Shown here: one piece after another, positions 34,862-42,450 of the stretch
Layout: each line of letters starts with the position of its first letter
Position numbering within the stretch: position 1 is the first letter of the stretch
Assembly (NCBI RefSeq): GCF_013359695.1
Contig: NZ_JABFMU010000023.1
Span: 16,897 to 80,896, forward strand
Source: Pseudomonas sp. C2B4
GTDB lineage: Bacteria > Pseudomonadota > Gammaproteobacteria > Pseudomonadales > Pseudomonadaceae
Direction: 5' to 3'
DNA length: 64,000 nt
Translations under genes and position numbers: made by a program
Notes under the pieces: model-generated
What the model was told of the DNA's origin: nothing
What the model saw: the letters and a program-made list of their open reading frames with translations, nothing else
The model's database searches: none

Positions 34862-35650
34862 ATGTCCGCTACGCCAAGTCAGCAGCTTTACGAAGAAATT
34901 GAGGGGGCTTACGACTGGTTCAACGAGAAATTATTCGACGGCCAGTTGCCTGGTTGTATTTTCACTTTGCAAAGAAAGGCGAACACATTCGGGTACTTCT
35001 CTCCTTCGCGGTTCCTGCGCCGGAACGGCGCGGGGAAAAGCGATGAGATTGCACTCAACTGTGCGTACTTCGCGCATCGTCGTATCGATCAGACCCTTTC
35101 GACACTTGCTCATGAACAGGTACATCAGTGGCAGGTTCACTTAGGCACTCCTTCAAGGAGTGGCTACCACAATCGCGAGTGGGCCAACAAAATGAAAGCC
35201 ATCGGACTGATGCCGTCAGATACGGGTGAACCTGGTGGCAAACAATGCGGCCAGCAGATGACGCACTACATCATTGATGGGGGGCCATTCGCTGTTGCGT
35301 GTCAGGAGTTGATCGATCAGGGGGGCATGCTTTCCTGGATTGACGTGGTTACCCATCGGGTAGCCATGTCAGCTACCCAGCTTTATGGTCCGGACGGTAA
35401 ACCCGTTGAGCAGCCCTTGGCTGACCCGACGATAGACATTCTCGCTCTAACCTCGGCGGGTCTATTGACACCGGCGCCGAACCCGGAAGATGCAAAGAAC
35501 AAACGCAAATACACATGCCCGAGCTGCCATTTGAATTTGTGGGGTAAGCCTGGTTTGAGCGGTCGCGTGCAATGCGTCGACTGCAAGGTGCTGTTCGTCG
35601 ACTCGAAAGAACTGGTGGAAGTCCCAGTTGAGCCGGTCGCAAATTTCTGA
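34862..35650 (+). CDS. SprT-like zinc metalloprotease
   Basis: A 262-residue protein with an N-terminal SprT domain (FNEKLFDGQLP, then HEQVH at residues 84-88 as the zinc-binding HExxH, and a downstream His near YHNREW) and a C-terminal zinc ribbon (CPSC...CVDC, about residues 219-242). SprT/Spartan-type proteases cleave proteins bound to DNA; on a plasmid such an enzyme could clear DNA-protein crosslinks or the covalent relaxase in the recipient, but that is inference. It lies early in the predicted leading region and has both the 16-bp palindrome and the CTGTAT dyad upstream. Confidence 0.85.
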   Translation: MSATPSQQLYEEIEGAYDWFNEKLFDGQLPGCIFTLQRKANTFGYFSPSRFLRRNGAGKSDEIALNCAYFAHRRIDQTLSTLAHEQVHQWQVHLGTPSRSGYHNREWANKMKAIGLMPSDTGEPGGKQCGQQMTHYIIDGGPFAVACQELIDQGGMLSWIDVVTHRVAMSATQLYGPDGKPVEQPLADPTIDILALTSAGLLTPAPNPEDAKNKRKYTCPSCHLNLWGKPGLSGRVQCVDCKVLFVDSKELVEVPVEPVANF

Positions 35651-35710
35651 CGAATCAGGATGATCGTCAGTTTTTGCGCCTGGCTGCTGCCGATCAGGCG
35701 ACTTATGAGC

Positions 35711-35889
35711 TGCGGATCCAAGGGCGCAGCTCTTGGTCGCCGAAGGCAGCTTCGGCGACGGTGGGCTCACGCATGAAAAATCGCCCAGCGAGCGAGGCCC
35801 AACAAAGGCCAGAGCGAGCGGTGCAGTTATCCACGGGCCAGGCGTGTTGTTTGCCTGGACGGTGGGTAACTGCAGGGTGATTTCCTGAG
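35711..35889 (+). ncRNA. structured RNA-like repeat, copy 1
   Basis: A 179-bp unit with nested stems: CCAAG/CTTGG, a hairpin GTCGCCGAAG/CTTCGGCGAC, an outer AAATCGCCC/GGGTGATTT, and inside it GCAGTTATCCAC/GTGGGTAACTGC enclosing CCAGGC/GCCTGG. Copy 2 at 35960 keeps the last three pairings with compensatory changes. A strong terminator at 35924 ends the unit, so a transcript of about 230 nt is likely on the + strand. Overlapping ORFs are not conserved between copies. Confidence 0.65.
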
Positions 35890-35923
35890 TCGTCCGCAAA
35901 TCTTGAACGTGAGCCCACCGGCG

Positions 35924-35947
35924 ACCGGCCATCTGGCCGGTTTTTTT
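35924..35947 (+). terminator. terminator after RNA-like copy 1
   Basis: ACCGGCC-ATCT-GGCCGGT stem followed by seven T residues on the + strand. Confidence 0.85.
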
Positions 35948-35959
35948 CGTCCTTCCATC

Positions 35960-36139
35960 TGCGGATCCAAGGGCGTAGCTCTTGGTCGCCGAAGGCAGCT
36001 TTTGCGCTGCAGGAGCTCACGCACGAAAAATCGTCCAGCGAGCGAGGCCCAACAAAGGCCAGAGCGAGCGGTGCAGTTGTCCACGGGCCGGGCGTGTTGT
36101 TTGCCCGGGCGGTGGGCAACTGCAGGACGATTTCCTGAG
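35960..36139 (+). ncRNA. structured RNA-like repeat, copy 2
   Basis: A 180-bp direct repeat of the 35711 unit, 250 bp downstream. Differences fall in pairs that keep the stems: ATCGTCC/GGACGAT for ATCGCCC/GGGTGAT, GTTGTCCAC/GTGGGCAAC for GTTATCCAC/GTGGGTAAC, and CCGGGC/GCCCGG for CCAGGC/GCCTGG. The hairpin after GTCGCCGAAG is replaced by a different one (GCAGC/GCTGC). Confidence 0.65.
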
Positions 36140-36175
36140 CCTAGCGCTGATCTCAGACGTGAGTTGCTGCAGCGC

Positions 36176-36196
36176 CCGGCCGCCAGGCCGGAAGGT
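36176..36196 (+). terminator. terminator-like hairpin after RNA-like copy 2
   Basis: CCGGCC-GCCA-GGCCGG followed by AAGGTTTT; same position relative to its copy as the 35924 terminator, but with a poorer T-tract. Confidence 0.55.
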
Positions 36197-36252
36197 TTTA
36201 AATCCGACCGGGAGGTCGGCCAAGGAAAATCCCCTGTGCCGTACTTTACAGA

Positions 36253-36355
36253 GCAAGCGGAGCGCGCAGCCCGGAACGGGCGTAGGCGTGAGGATGGAAG
36301 CCCGAAGGGCCAAGACCCGGCGCGCTCTTGGCCGGGGCTTGGTTTACGACAGCCG
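36253..36355 (+). repeat. divergent partial copy of the 432-bp repeat (3' module)
   Basis: 103 bp resembling 39993-40093 and its twin near 59856-59956. It keeps GAAGCCCGAAGGGCCAAGAC but changes both sides of two stems: CCCGG/CCGGG where the others have CCTGG/CCAGG, and GCCC/GGGC where the others have GGCC/GGCC. This points to a conserved RNA or ssDNA fold. Confidence 0.6.
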
Positions 36356-36399
36356 TTGAGGCGCAGCCGAACACGCCCGGACGGCTTAGTGAGTTCCAT

Positions 36400-36696
36400 T
36401 CATTTTGGTTGTCGAGGATCTTCACAGACTGATTCGGGAAAAACGATGCTTTGCAGCGTCCAGCTAACAAAGCGGTGCGCCTGTTCAATCTCGCTTTCCA
36501 GCGCTTGCCGATCGGGGCAGTTGTGATCATGGGCGGCGTCTTGCAAGAGCCGCACGCGGTCGAGCTGGTGCAGCAACTCCGGCGTGAGGGTCACGGTTTG
36601 AGGCGCGAATGTATAAGCCACCGGGTCATCTTCAAACAGCACCGGCAAGGCCATTCCGTTGTCTTTTAGCCATGATTTAAAATCGGTTTTACGCAT
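36400..36696 (-). CDS. hypothetical plasmid protein
   Basis: 98 residues starting MRKTDFKSWLKDNGMALP; soluble, with FAPQTVTLTPELLHQLDRVR and a His/Asp stretch (DAAHDHNCPDRQ). Not recognised. The start at 36696 lies 8 bases inside the end of the KorA-like gene, so the two are coupled. Confidence 0.6.
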   Translation of the reverse strand: MRKTDFKSWLKDNGMALPVLFEDDPVAYTFAPQTVTLTPELLHQLDRVRLLQDAAHDHNCPDRQALESEIEQAHRFVSWTLQSIVFPESVCEDPRQPK

Positions 36697-37018
36697 CTTT
36701 GCCAGCCTTTTTCGGTGCCGGTTTTGTGTCCATATAGGGCTTGGCCATCTCCATGACCTGTGCGGCCAACTCGGGCGGCAACCAGACCATAACGGGCACC
36801 AGCTCACTGGCCCCGTGCTCGTCTAGGATTGCCCGAACTCGCTTTACTGCTGCGTGAACGGTCTGTTTAGACATGCCCCTATCGTTGGCCACGTCTTGCG
36901 GTCGTTGGCCATCTACCAAGATGGCCTTGGCGATCTCTACGGTAGAGACCGCCAAGCGGCGCGAGGCGAATACCGGCGATATTCTTTTCCAGTCCTCGGC
37001 GGTGTAAATCGGGTGCAT
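36689..37018 (-). CDS. KorA/TrfB-like plasmid transcriptional repressor
   Basis: A 109-residue DNA-binding protein. The region ILVDGQRPQDVANDRGMSKQTVHAAVKRVRAIL has the HTH pattern of the TrfB/KorA family of IncP plasmids, which represses replication and transfer operons from palindromic operators. The ATG at 37018 has ACGGAG upstream; a TTG nine codons earlier is less likely. It is the best candidate in the window for the protein that reads the five 16-bp palindromes, which is inference. Confidence 0.75.
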   Translation of the reverse strand: MHPIYTAEDWKRISPVFASRRLAVSTVEIAKAILVDGQRPQDVANDRGMSKQTVHAAVKRVRAILDEHGASELVPVMVWLPPELAAQVMEMAKPYMDTKPAPKKAGKDA

Positions 37019-37041
37019 GTAGTAGCTCCGTTTTTCAGTGG

Positions 37042-37464
37042 TCAATGATTAGCGGCCACCGTTTCGCGGATCCGGGAACGGATCTCGCTATGGGTGATGA
37101 TCGGCAGACACAGGAACGACCAGCAATGACCGAAACAACGGGCATACACGCGCACCAAATCGCCGACCTCGGGGGCCTGCAGTATGAATGAATCGCCGGT
37201 GTCATCGGCGAAGTAGTCCAGCACCTGGCCATGACTGACCGCAAAATCAAAGCGCGCCTCAGTGATGCGCGCAGGCTTGGTGCCGTTGGCCGCTTCCTGC
37301 GCCTGCAGGAAAGCGGTTTGATCGTCCAGCACAGCGCCGGGGTGACGCACGCGAATCTCCGGCAACATTAGCCAGCTGCACCGAGCGGCCCACATGTTGG
37401 GGCCAATCTCGCGGGCGTAGTCAATAATCGTTGTTTGTCCTGGTACAAAGAAAACTTTCTGCAT
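37042..37464 (-). CDS. hypothetical leading-region protein
   Basis: A 140-residue soluble protein (MQKVFFVPGQTTIIDYAREIG...). No family recognised. Cys/His-containing VYARCFGHCWSF near the C-terminus. It begins a three-gene run with the KorA-like gene and the 98-residue ORF, spaced 23 bases from the former. Confidence 0.65.
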   Translation of the reverse strand: MQKVFFVPGQTTIIDYAREIGPNMWAARCSWLMLPEIRVRHPGAVLDDQTAFLQAQEAANGTKPARITEARFDFAVSHGQVLDYFADDTGDSFILQAPEVGDLVRVYARCFGHCWSFLCLPIITHSEIRSRIRETVAANH

Positions 37465-37486
37465 GGCGGCTTTCTCCTTGCGAGGA

Positions 37487-37511
37487 AGGCCGGGCGGATA
37501 AAGCCCGGCCT
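37487..37511 (-). terminator. terminator of the DUF932 gene
   Basis: AGGCCGGGC/GCCCGGCCT stem with a 7-nt loop, 8 bases after the DUF932 stop on the minus strand; the T-tract is short. Confidence 0.6.
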
Positions 37512-37518
37512 GGACTTG

Positions 37519-38346
37519 TTAGGCGGCTTCGCGAATGTGCTGAGCCAGTACCCAAAGGGCGCGGTTTAGTTTCACGTCCTGGTCAATGCCGGAGACGGCG
37601 CGGGTAGTGGTGCGGCGACCTTGCTTGTTGCGGCCTGTAAGCCCTCCCTTGATGCTGTTTTCCTGTACGCGGTTGAACGTGGTCCAGAGATCATCGGTGC
37701 GATCTTCACGGCGGCGAGGCATGAGCAGCTGTGAAGCTGTCACCGGCGCCGGGCCTTCTGCGGGGTCGTAGCGGTAGGCCAATGCAGCCTCGGCGAAGGC
37801 ATGTTGCAGCTCGGGGCGGATCTGGATTTGCTTCATGGTTTCGCGCTGATCCTCGATCAGTGCAAATTGATTCAGCACCTCGTAAGCCCCCTCGATGACT
37901 TCGCCAATCACGTCTTGGCGTCCGCTGTGACGGACTTTCTGATCCATCGCGGCTTCGCCCAGGACAAGGCCGTTGGCGCACACAAAGCGGAAGCACCCGC
38001 CCATCATTTGATAACTGCTAGTGCCATCGTGGCTGTTGAGCAGGATGATTTCGTTGGCTTCCTTGTCCATGATGTTGGACGCATGGCGCAGGCGGATCAT
38101 GTGTTTGGTGTGCTGGATCTTGTCGGAGTTACGCACGCGGGTTTGGCAGGCCATGAAGGGTTCAAACCCTTCTGCGCGCAGCGCGGTAAGCACGTCGACG
38201 GTTGGGATGTAGCGGTAGCGATCGGAGCGGCTGTCGTGCGCTTCGACGGCAAAGATGGACGGCGCGACACGCGCGATTTCGTCGTTAGTCAAAGGGGTGT
38301 TGCTGCGAACCATGCAAGGGTTGCGGAAGCTGCTGGATAGACGCAT
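37519..38346 (-). CDS. DUF932 family protein
   Basis: A 275-residue protein with the DUF932 pattern: early APSIFAVEAHDSRSDRYRYIPT, then LRHASN, GTSSYQMMGGCFRFVCANGLVLG in the middle, and a basic C-terminal part. DUF932 genes are common in the leading regions of conjugative plasmids; function unknown. It has its own TTGACT/GATAAT promoter and the shared structured leader (38347-38457). Confidence 0.85.
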   Translation of the reverse strand: MRLSSSFRNPCMVRSNTPLTNDEIARVAPSIFAVEAHDSRSDRYRYIPTVDVLTALRAEGFEPFMACQTRVRNSDKIQHTKHMIRLRHASNIMDKEANEIILLNSHDGTSSYQMMGGCFRFVCANGLVLGEAAMDQKVRHSGRQDVIGEVIEGAYEVLNQFALIEDQRETMKQIQIRPELQHAFAEAALAYRYDPAEGPAPVTASQLLMPRRREDRTDDLWTTFNRVQENSIKGGLTGRNKQGRRTTTRAVSGIDQDVKLNRALWVLAQHIREAA

Positions 38347-38457
38347 TTTTGAATCTCCTTCGCGATGTGCCTGGGCGGTTGCCGCCGCTGGTTCCAGGCT
38401 GTCTTAGCGGTATTGCTTCGACGTAGAAATTATCGCAAAAGATCGTTACATAGTCAA
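38347..38457 (-). promoter_or_regulatory. leading-region promoter plus structured leader, copy A
   Basis: On the minus strand: TTGACT (38452-38457), 17-bp spacer, GATAAT (38429-38434), then a leader of about 75 nt with CGAAGCAATACCGC, the hairpin GCCTGG...CCAGGC enclosing GCGGCGGCAACCGC, and a GAAGGAGA ribosome-binding site. Near-identical units precede the genes at 39483, 57547 and 58435. Confidence 0.8.
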
Positions 38458-38499
38458 CTATTAGTACAATCTAATTTTACTTATTTACGCTCATAAAAT

Positions 38500-38518
38500 G
38501 CCCGGCACTGGGCCGGGC
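38500..38518 (-). terminator. terminator of ssb
   Basis: GCCCGG/CCGGGC stem on the minus strand followed by ATTTTATG, 22 bases after the ssb stop. Confidence 0.7.
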
Positions 38519-38539
38519 TCTGATAGCGCAGACAGTCAG

Positions 38540-39016
38540 TCAGAACGGAATCCCGTCATCCTCGGGGTCAAAATCGGGCAGCGGTTGCGGCGCCGCTTGT
38601 TGTGGGGCCGGTTGTTGTGGTCGCCGCTGTTGCTGCGGCCTTGGCGCCTGGTTGGTGCCGTCCTGGTTCTGTGGTCTGCCCCCCAGCAGCTGCATGGTGC
38701 CTTGCATGTCTACGACAATTTCTGTCGTGTAACGCTTGATACCGTCCTTCTCCCATTCGCGGGTTTGCAGCTTGCCTTCGATGTAGACCTGTGAACCTTT
38801 GCGCAGATACTCGCCGGCAATCTCGGCCACCTTGCCGAACAGGGATACCCGGTGCCACTCGGTTTTTTCGACCTTCTGCCCGGTTTGCTTATCGGTCCAT
38901 TGCTCACTGGTGGCCAAGCTCAAATTGGTCACGGCGTTACCGTTGGGAAGGTAACGAACCTCGGGATCCTGGCCGCAAGTCCCTACTAGAATCACTTTGT
39001 TTACGCCACGGGCCAT
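38540..39016 (-). CDS. ssb: plasmid single-stranded DNA-binding protein
   Basis: A 158-residue SSB: OB-fold (ARGVNKVILVGTCGQDPEVRY ... EWHRVSLFGKVAEIAGEYL ... YIEGKLQTREW), Gln/Pro-rich linker, and the acidic tip DPEDDGIPF that recruits partner proteins. Plasmid SSBs in leading regions protect incoming single strands. Start at 39016 after AAGGAGTTTCC; the longer ORF is not needed. Confidence 0.95.
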   Translation of the reverse strand: MARGVNKVILVGTCGQDPEVRYLPNGNAVTNLSLATSEQWTDKQTGQKVEKTEWHRVSLFGKVAEIAGEYLRKGSQVYIEGKLQTREWEKDGIKRYTTEIVVDMQGTMQLLGGRPQNQDGTNQAPRPQQQRRPQQPAPQQAAPQPLPDFDPEDDGIPF

Positions 39017-39087
39017 GATGGAAACTCCTTTTAGATGCCCCGGCGTACCGGGGCTGTGGGGTGGTTTAAGTATGCGTCGCCTTGCGA

Positions 39088-39483
39088 TCAGTCTTCGAAG
39101 CAACCGCACGGGCAGGTCATTGCATCCAGGCCATGATGGCAATAGCCGTTCTCGGCGTCCGCCTGTTCGCGTGCGGCGTTTTCAGTCGCATTCATGTAGC
39201 CATATTCCCGCGCATACTTGAAAACTTCCGCGAACTCGGGCGCTGTTTCGTCTGTGCCGAATTCACCCTCTACACCCGCGCAAAAGAAGTTGTGAACGAC
39301 AGTTTCATAGGTCGAACCACGCTTACAGGCATACGAAAAAATATCGTCGACCTTGGCTTTCATTTCTTCAATGCTGGGGGCCTTTGGCTTGAAAATGCCC
39401 TGAGCAAAAGCCAGGAAGTCATCAGCGGTCAGCCAGTTGTGAAAGATTGGCGCGGTGGTTTGAGACTGGGTATCAATGTTCAT
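39088..39483 (-). CDS. hypothetical leading-region protein with Cys-rich tail
   Basis: 131 residues, acidic, ending CHHGLDAMTCPCGCFED, a possible metal-binding tail. Not recognised. It lies directly upstream of ssb and has the shared promoter-leader (copy B); ssb may be read from the same promoter across a GCCCCGG/CCGGGGC hairpin at about 39039-39055. Confidence 0.65.
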   Translation of the reverse strand: MNIDTQSQTTAPIFHNWLTADDFLAFAQGIFKPKAPSIEEMKAKVDDIFSYACKRGSTYETVVHNFFCAGVEGEFGTDETAPEFAEVFKYAREYGYMNATENAAREQADAENGYCHHGLDAMTCPCGCFED

Positions 39484-39592
39484 TGAAAGCTCCTTCGCGA
39501 TTTACCTGGGCGGTTGCCGCCGCTGGTTCCAGGCTGTCTTAGCGGTATTGCTTCGACGTAGAAATTATCGCAAATCCACCACCCCAAGTCAA
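39484..39592 (-). promoter_or_regulatory. leading-region promoter plus structured leader, copy B
   Basis: TTGACT (39587-39592), 17 bp, GATAAT (39564-39569), leader hairpin GCCTGG/CCAGGC, ribosome-binding site GAAGGAGC. Almost identical to copy A for about 75 bases. The 16-bp palindrome begins 36 bases upstream of the -35 box edge. Confidence 0.8.
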
Positions 39593-39627
39593 CTATTGGT
39601 AAAATCTAAATTGACCGTCGGTCGCTG

Positions 39628-39643
39628 TTCTCGCATGCGAGAA
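39628..39643. promoter_or_regulatory. 16-bp palindrome, copy 4 (TTCTCGCATGCGAGAA)
   Basis: Perfect palindrome with 35 bases between it and the -35 box of promoter copy B. Copy 5 has exactly the same gap to promoter copy C. Confidence 0.7.
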
Positions 39644-39680
39644 ATTCGCTAATTCGCTTGCTTTTGGCGTGCTTTTGGAA

Positions 39681-40112
39681 CTGCTCAGAGGCCGAGCGTT
39701 GGGCGCGGGAAATAAACGCTTTTCAAAGCAGCAGCCGCAGGCTGCATCAAAACCCTTGGGACTGGAGCGCGCTGCCGGTGGTGGGTCTGCTCGTCAGCTT
39801 CGGAAGGTCGCGGTAAGCCCGGACTATCCAGAGCCGGGCCGCGTGCAAGGGGTCGTGGAATACCGCAGGCGCGAAGCGACAAGGATATGCCGCGAAAGCC
39901 CCTTGCAGGCAAGGCCGGGCGGCGGATAGGCCATTGGGGCGATCCGCTACCTTCCGATGATGATGAGCCTACCTGGTGATGCGGAAGGACCGGCAAGCGG
40001 AGCGCGCAGGCCGCAGGCCGGAGACGTGAGGATCGAAGCCCGAAGGGCCAAGACCTGGCGCGCTTTTGGCCAGGGCTTGGTTCACGAGAGCCGCCCCCCG
40101 AAGGGGGCACGC
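39681..40112. repeat. 432-bp structured repeat, copy 1
   Basis: Direct repeat of 59544-59975, same length, with only a few differences that I can see (two in the first 40 bases). Starts CTGCTCAGAGGCCGAG and ends with a CCCCC-GAA-GGGGG hairpin and CACGC. Contains many potential stems, including CAAG-A-CCTGG/CCAGG-G-CTTG. ORFs on both strands are open across it but show no coding bias; I treat it as non-coding. Lies 85 bp from the next gene. Confidence 0.75.
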
Positions 40113-40199
40113 AAGAGAGGGTATTAGTTGCGAATTTCCCATGGTTTGTAACGCAATACACCGCTTAAAAACACGATGACGATGACGGCAGACATTTCG

Positions 40200-40622
40200 T
40201 TATCCACTTTTCAATTCAGCCAACTCTGCTAACAGCAGCGTGCTTTGGGCTGAACTGAGTCGTCCCTGGTCTTTCAGTTCACTGATGACGGCAGATAAAG
40301 CCCCGTAGCCCTTCAAGGGGTAATTGGGCTCATGTTGTCGCCTCGAAATTGAATCGTGTAGCCGCTCCATAGGCTCGCAAACCTCGGGATACTTTGTAGG
40401 AAGGTCGGCCAGCTTGAGTGGCGCGATCACCAGCTCCGGGAAGTAGATGGCCAATGCTGGTCTATCGGACTCCATCAGAGCTTGAATGCCGTCGCGCAAA
40501 TCCATTTTGGTGGATCCGCTGGCCAGCCAATAGGCTCCAGCGATTTCGTCCTCAGACGCGGTTTCGAGCCACATGAGAACATCGAGGTAATCGTTCGAGC
40601 GCTGCGCATTTGTGTTGTCCAT
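40200..40622 (-). CDS. hypothetical plasmid protein
   Basis: A 140-residue acidic soluble protein (MDNTNAQRSNDYLDVLMWLE...). Not recognised. It follows the ANR-like gene by 11 bases on the same strand. Confidence 0.6.
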   Translation of the reverse strand: MDNTNAQRSNDYLDVLMWLETASEDEIAGAYWLASGSTKMDLRDGIQALMESDRPALAIYFPELVIAPLKLADLPTKYPEVCEPMERLHDSISRRQHEPNYPLKGYGALSAVISELKDQGRLSSAQSTLLLAELAELKSG

Positions 40623-40633
40623 TACTTCGGTCC

Positions 40634-40852
40634 TCAGAGGTCCATTTCATCGCGTGCGGAATCGACCAGCGAGCGGCATAGTTCGGCCCTTCGCATGTAG
40701 GTCAAGCCGTTGCCAGGCCAGATCGAGGCGGCGGCCTCGTAAAGTTCCGCGGCTGAATACCACTTCTTGTGCAGTTCTGCCAACCGCGCAGCGGATTGCA
40801 GTGCATGGCAGGAACGTTCGGCTTTGCTTTGAGTGAGGTCACGAAAGTGCAT
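40634..40852 (-). CDS. ANR-family-like small regulator
   Basis: 72 residues with the AA-x-L...W-x-x-A-A-x-L-(Y/W)-x-x-A-A...N...R-x-x-x-C-R pattern (KKWYSAAELYEAAASIWPGNG, YMRRAELCRSL). This resembles ANR (AraC-negative-regulator) proteins, small factors that bind AraC-type activators. No AraC partner is seen here. Preceded by the structured leader without its own promoter. Confidence 0.55.
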   Translation of the reverse strand: MHFRDLTQSKAERSCHALQSAARLAELHKKWYSAAELYEAAASIWPGNGLTYMRRAELCRSLVDSARDEMDL

Positions 40853-40908
40853 TTGTGGATCTCCTTCACTGATTTCCCGGGGCGGTTGCCGCCGCTTGTC
40901 CTAGGAAG
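40853..40908 (-). promoter_or_regulatory. structured leader, copy E, lacking the promoter
   Basis: Contains the AGCGGCGGCAACCGC core and GAAGGAGATC ribosome-binding site of the shared leader, but the TTGACT/GATAAT promoter is absent and the upstream neighbour is the methyltransferase terminator. Expression may depend on read-through. Confidence 0.6.
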
Positions 40909-40910
40909 AT

Positions 40911-40931
40911 AAAGCGCCCCGTCAGGGGCGC
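40911..40931 (-). terminator. original terminator of the DNA methyltransferase gene
   Basis: GCGCCCC/GGGGCGC stem followed by TTTATC on the minus strand. It is now separated from its gene by the 14.6-kb transposon; removing the element and one target copy puts it directly after the gene's rebuilt stop codon. Confidence 0.75.
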
Positions 40932-40966
40932 AGATTCATGCTGCGTTATCGAGGTGATTGACTAAC

Positions 40967-41133
40967 TGTAGTGACCTGCATTTGAAAACGTCCCGACCTG
41001 CAATCATCGCGGTTTTCGACCAGGATTAACTGCGAATGACCGACCCGGCCAACCAGCATTAATTACGAATGAACCAGCATTGATCCGCGCCAACCTGCAT
41101 TCCATCATCGCCAGCCAGGATTAGCTGCAAATA
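40967..41133 (+). repeat. left 167-bp terminal inverted repeat with seven sub-repeats
   Basis: Contains seven 10-mers of the form (G/A)(A/G)CC(T/A)G(C/G)A(T/A)T at 40973, 40995, 41018, 41051, 41072, 41092 and 41113, mostly about 21 bp (two helical turns) apart. This is the layout of multiple transposase binding sites in Tn7- and Tn402-type ends. Confidence 0.85.
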
Positions 41134-41554
41134 CAGCGGGGCTTGTAGGTAGGCGATCACAGGCAGGGCGATGCGATCAATTCGCCGTCCGGCGGTGCTA
41201 CCAGATGCCGCTATCTAACCGAGTCGAACTCCCCCAGCAAATTCGGCGATCTGGTACGGCGACCGAGCCAGACCACTTTGAGCGCTGATTTCAGAAGGCT
41301 CTGATCATGGAGCACAACCGCGCGAGCTTTCTCGCGCTTGCGCTTATCAGCGCCCTGAACGGCCCCCATGCTATATCGCGCAGCCAAGCATGGGCCTAAA
41401 CGCCTCCACCTTAGAATTTATGTCACATTACTGGCCTGACAGACCCTTTGCATGCCTTAGATCAAATGACGAGTTAAGTGACAAATTTTGACGCCTGGGC
41501 CTTTCTCGCGCACGCTGTCACATAATCGAACGTATTTGTTACAAAGGGGAAAGT
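41134..41554. other. 421-bp non-coding stretch with probable res site
   Basis: No gene seen up to about 41415. The last 130 bases carry repeats of the TGTCACA/TGTGACA type (TGTCACATTA at 41420, AGTGACAAA at 41476, CTGTCACATAATCGAACGTA near 41515), likely resolvase subsites and the promoter of the adjacent gene. Confidence 0.5.
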
Positions 41555-42175
41555 ATGCTGATCGGCTACATGCGGGTATCGAAAGCGGACGGTTCTCAGG
41601 CAACCGACCTGCAACACGATGCTCTGATCGCGGCAGGAGTGTCTGCTGCACATCTGTATGAGGACATGGCCTCGGGACGGAAGGATGACCGGCCTGGGTT
41701 GGCCGCGTGCCTGAAGGCTCTGCGCGATGGCGACACGCTTGTGGTGTGGAAGCTCGACCGCCTGGGACGCGATCTCCGCCATTTGATTAACACCGTCCAT
41801 GACATGACCGCCCGCGGTGTTGGCTTGAAGGTGCTCACTGGTCACGGTGCGGCCATCGATACCACCGCCGCCGCTGGGAAGCTTGTTTTCGGGATCTTCG
41901 CGGCACTGGCCGAGTTCGAGCGAGAGCTGATTTCCGAGCGGACGCTCGCTGGGTTGGCTTCGGCGCGTGCGCGTGGCCGGAAAGGTGGCCGACCGTTCAA
42001 GATGACGGCTGCCAAGCTGCGCCTGGCTATGGCGGCCATGGGGCAGCCGGAAACCAAGGTGGGTGATCTGTGTGAAGAGCTGGGCATCACCCGGCAGACA
42101 CTCTACCGGCATGTTTCTCCCACGGGAGGCCTGCGGCCGGACGGCATGAAGCTGCTACCTGGCGTTAACTCATGA
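41555..42175 (+). CDS. serine resolvase/invertase
   Basis: A 206-residue serine recombinase: YMRVSKADGS (catalytic Ser), WKLDRLGRDLRHL, AEFERELISERTLAGL, and a C-terminal HTH (KVGDLCEELGITRQTLYRHV). The ATG at 41555 has AAGGGGAAAGT upstream. It is diverged from the resolvase at 52243, so the transposon carries two. One may be a relic of an older element. Confidence 0.88.
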   Translation: MLIGYMRVSKADGSQATDLQHDALIAAGVSAAHLYEDMASGRKDDRPGLAACLKALRDGDTLVVWKLDRLGRDLRHLINTVHDMTARGVGLKVLTGHGAAIDTTAAAGKLVFGIFAALAEFERELISERTLAGLASARARGRKGGRPFKMTAAKLRLAMAAMGQPETKVGDLCEELGITRQTLYRHVSPTGGLRPDGMKLLPGVNS

Positions 42176-42450
42176 CGGTGCTGACGTATCGACTCACCGA
42201 GTTGAAACAGAGCCACCAGGCCCTTGAGCAGCGCCATCAGCAAGGCTGAGCGATGCCTCACTGAGAGCCAGGCCACTCTGGCCGTGATCGAGCGGGAACG
42301 AAGTCTACTGGCGGAACGCTCGACCCGAACGGAACCCAATTGACTCAGTGGACCACAGAGAAGCTGGCCCTCCCGCAAGACGACGCGGTGCGTTCCAGCG
42401 AACTGGCGGAGTTCAGGACTCTGAAGGTGAGCCAGTCAACGCTACCTTGA
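42173..42450 (+). pseudogene. decayed coiled-coil protein gene
   Basis: Begins with an ATG overlapping the resolvase stop (MTVLTYRLTELKQSHQALEQ) and hits a stop after about 25 codons; the coiled-coil text resumes in another frame (SQATLAVIERERSLLAERSTRTE) before another stop. Reads like a broken KfrA-type or transposon-associated coiled-coil protein. Confidence 0.45.

Noticed and set aside
35827..36399. Minus-strand 190-residue ORF over the structured tandem repeats
   Set aside because: The translation is Arg/Pro-rich, includes the repeat twice in different frames, and the substitutions keep base pairing, not amino acids.
38347..38457. The shared leader as a single-strand (Frpo-type) promoter
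   Set aside because: The inverted repeat lies in the transcribed leader and does not pair the -35 and -10 boxes into a duplex, so a single-stranded promoter is not shown. I keep it as a normal promoter with a structured leader.
39685..40161. Minus-strand 158-residue ORF across the 432-bp repeat (and its twin at 59548-59973)
   Set aside because: Pro/Ser/Arg-rich low-complexity translation, open in several frames because of high GC; a plus-strand frame is equally open; stem-rich sequence explains conservation better.
40967..41133. Seven phased 10-mers as replication-origin iterons
   Set aside because: An inverted copy of the same array occurs at 55429-55595 with a target duplication outside both, so they are transposon ends.
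41134..41415. A gene between the left transposon end and its resolvase
   Set aside because: Only short interrupted frames without ribosome-binding sites; probably spacer or relic DNA.
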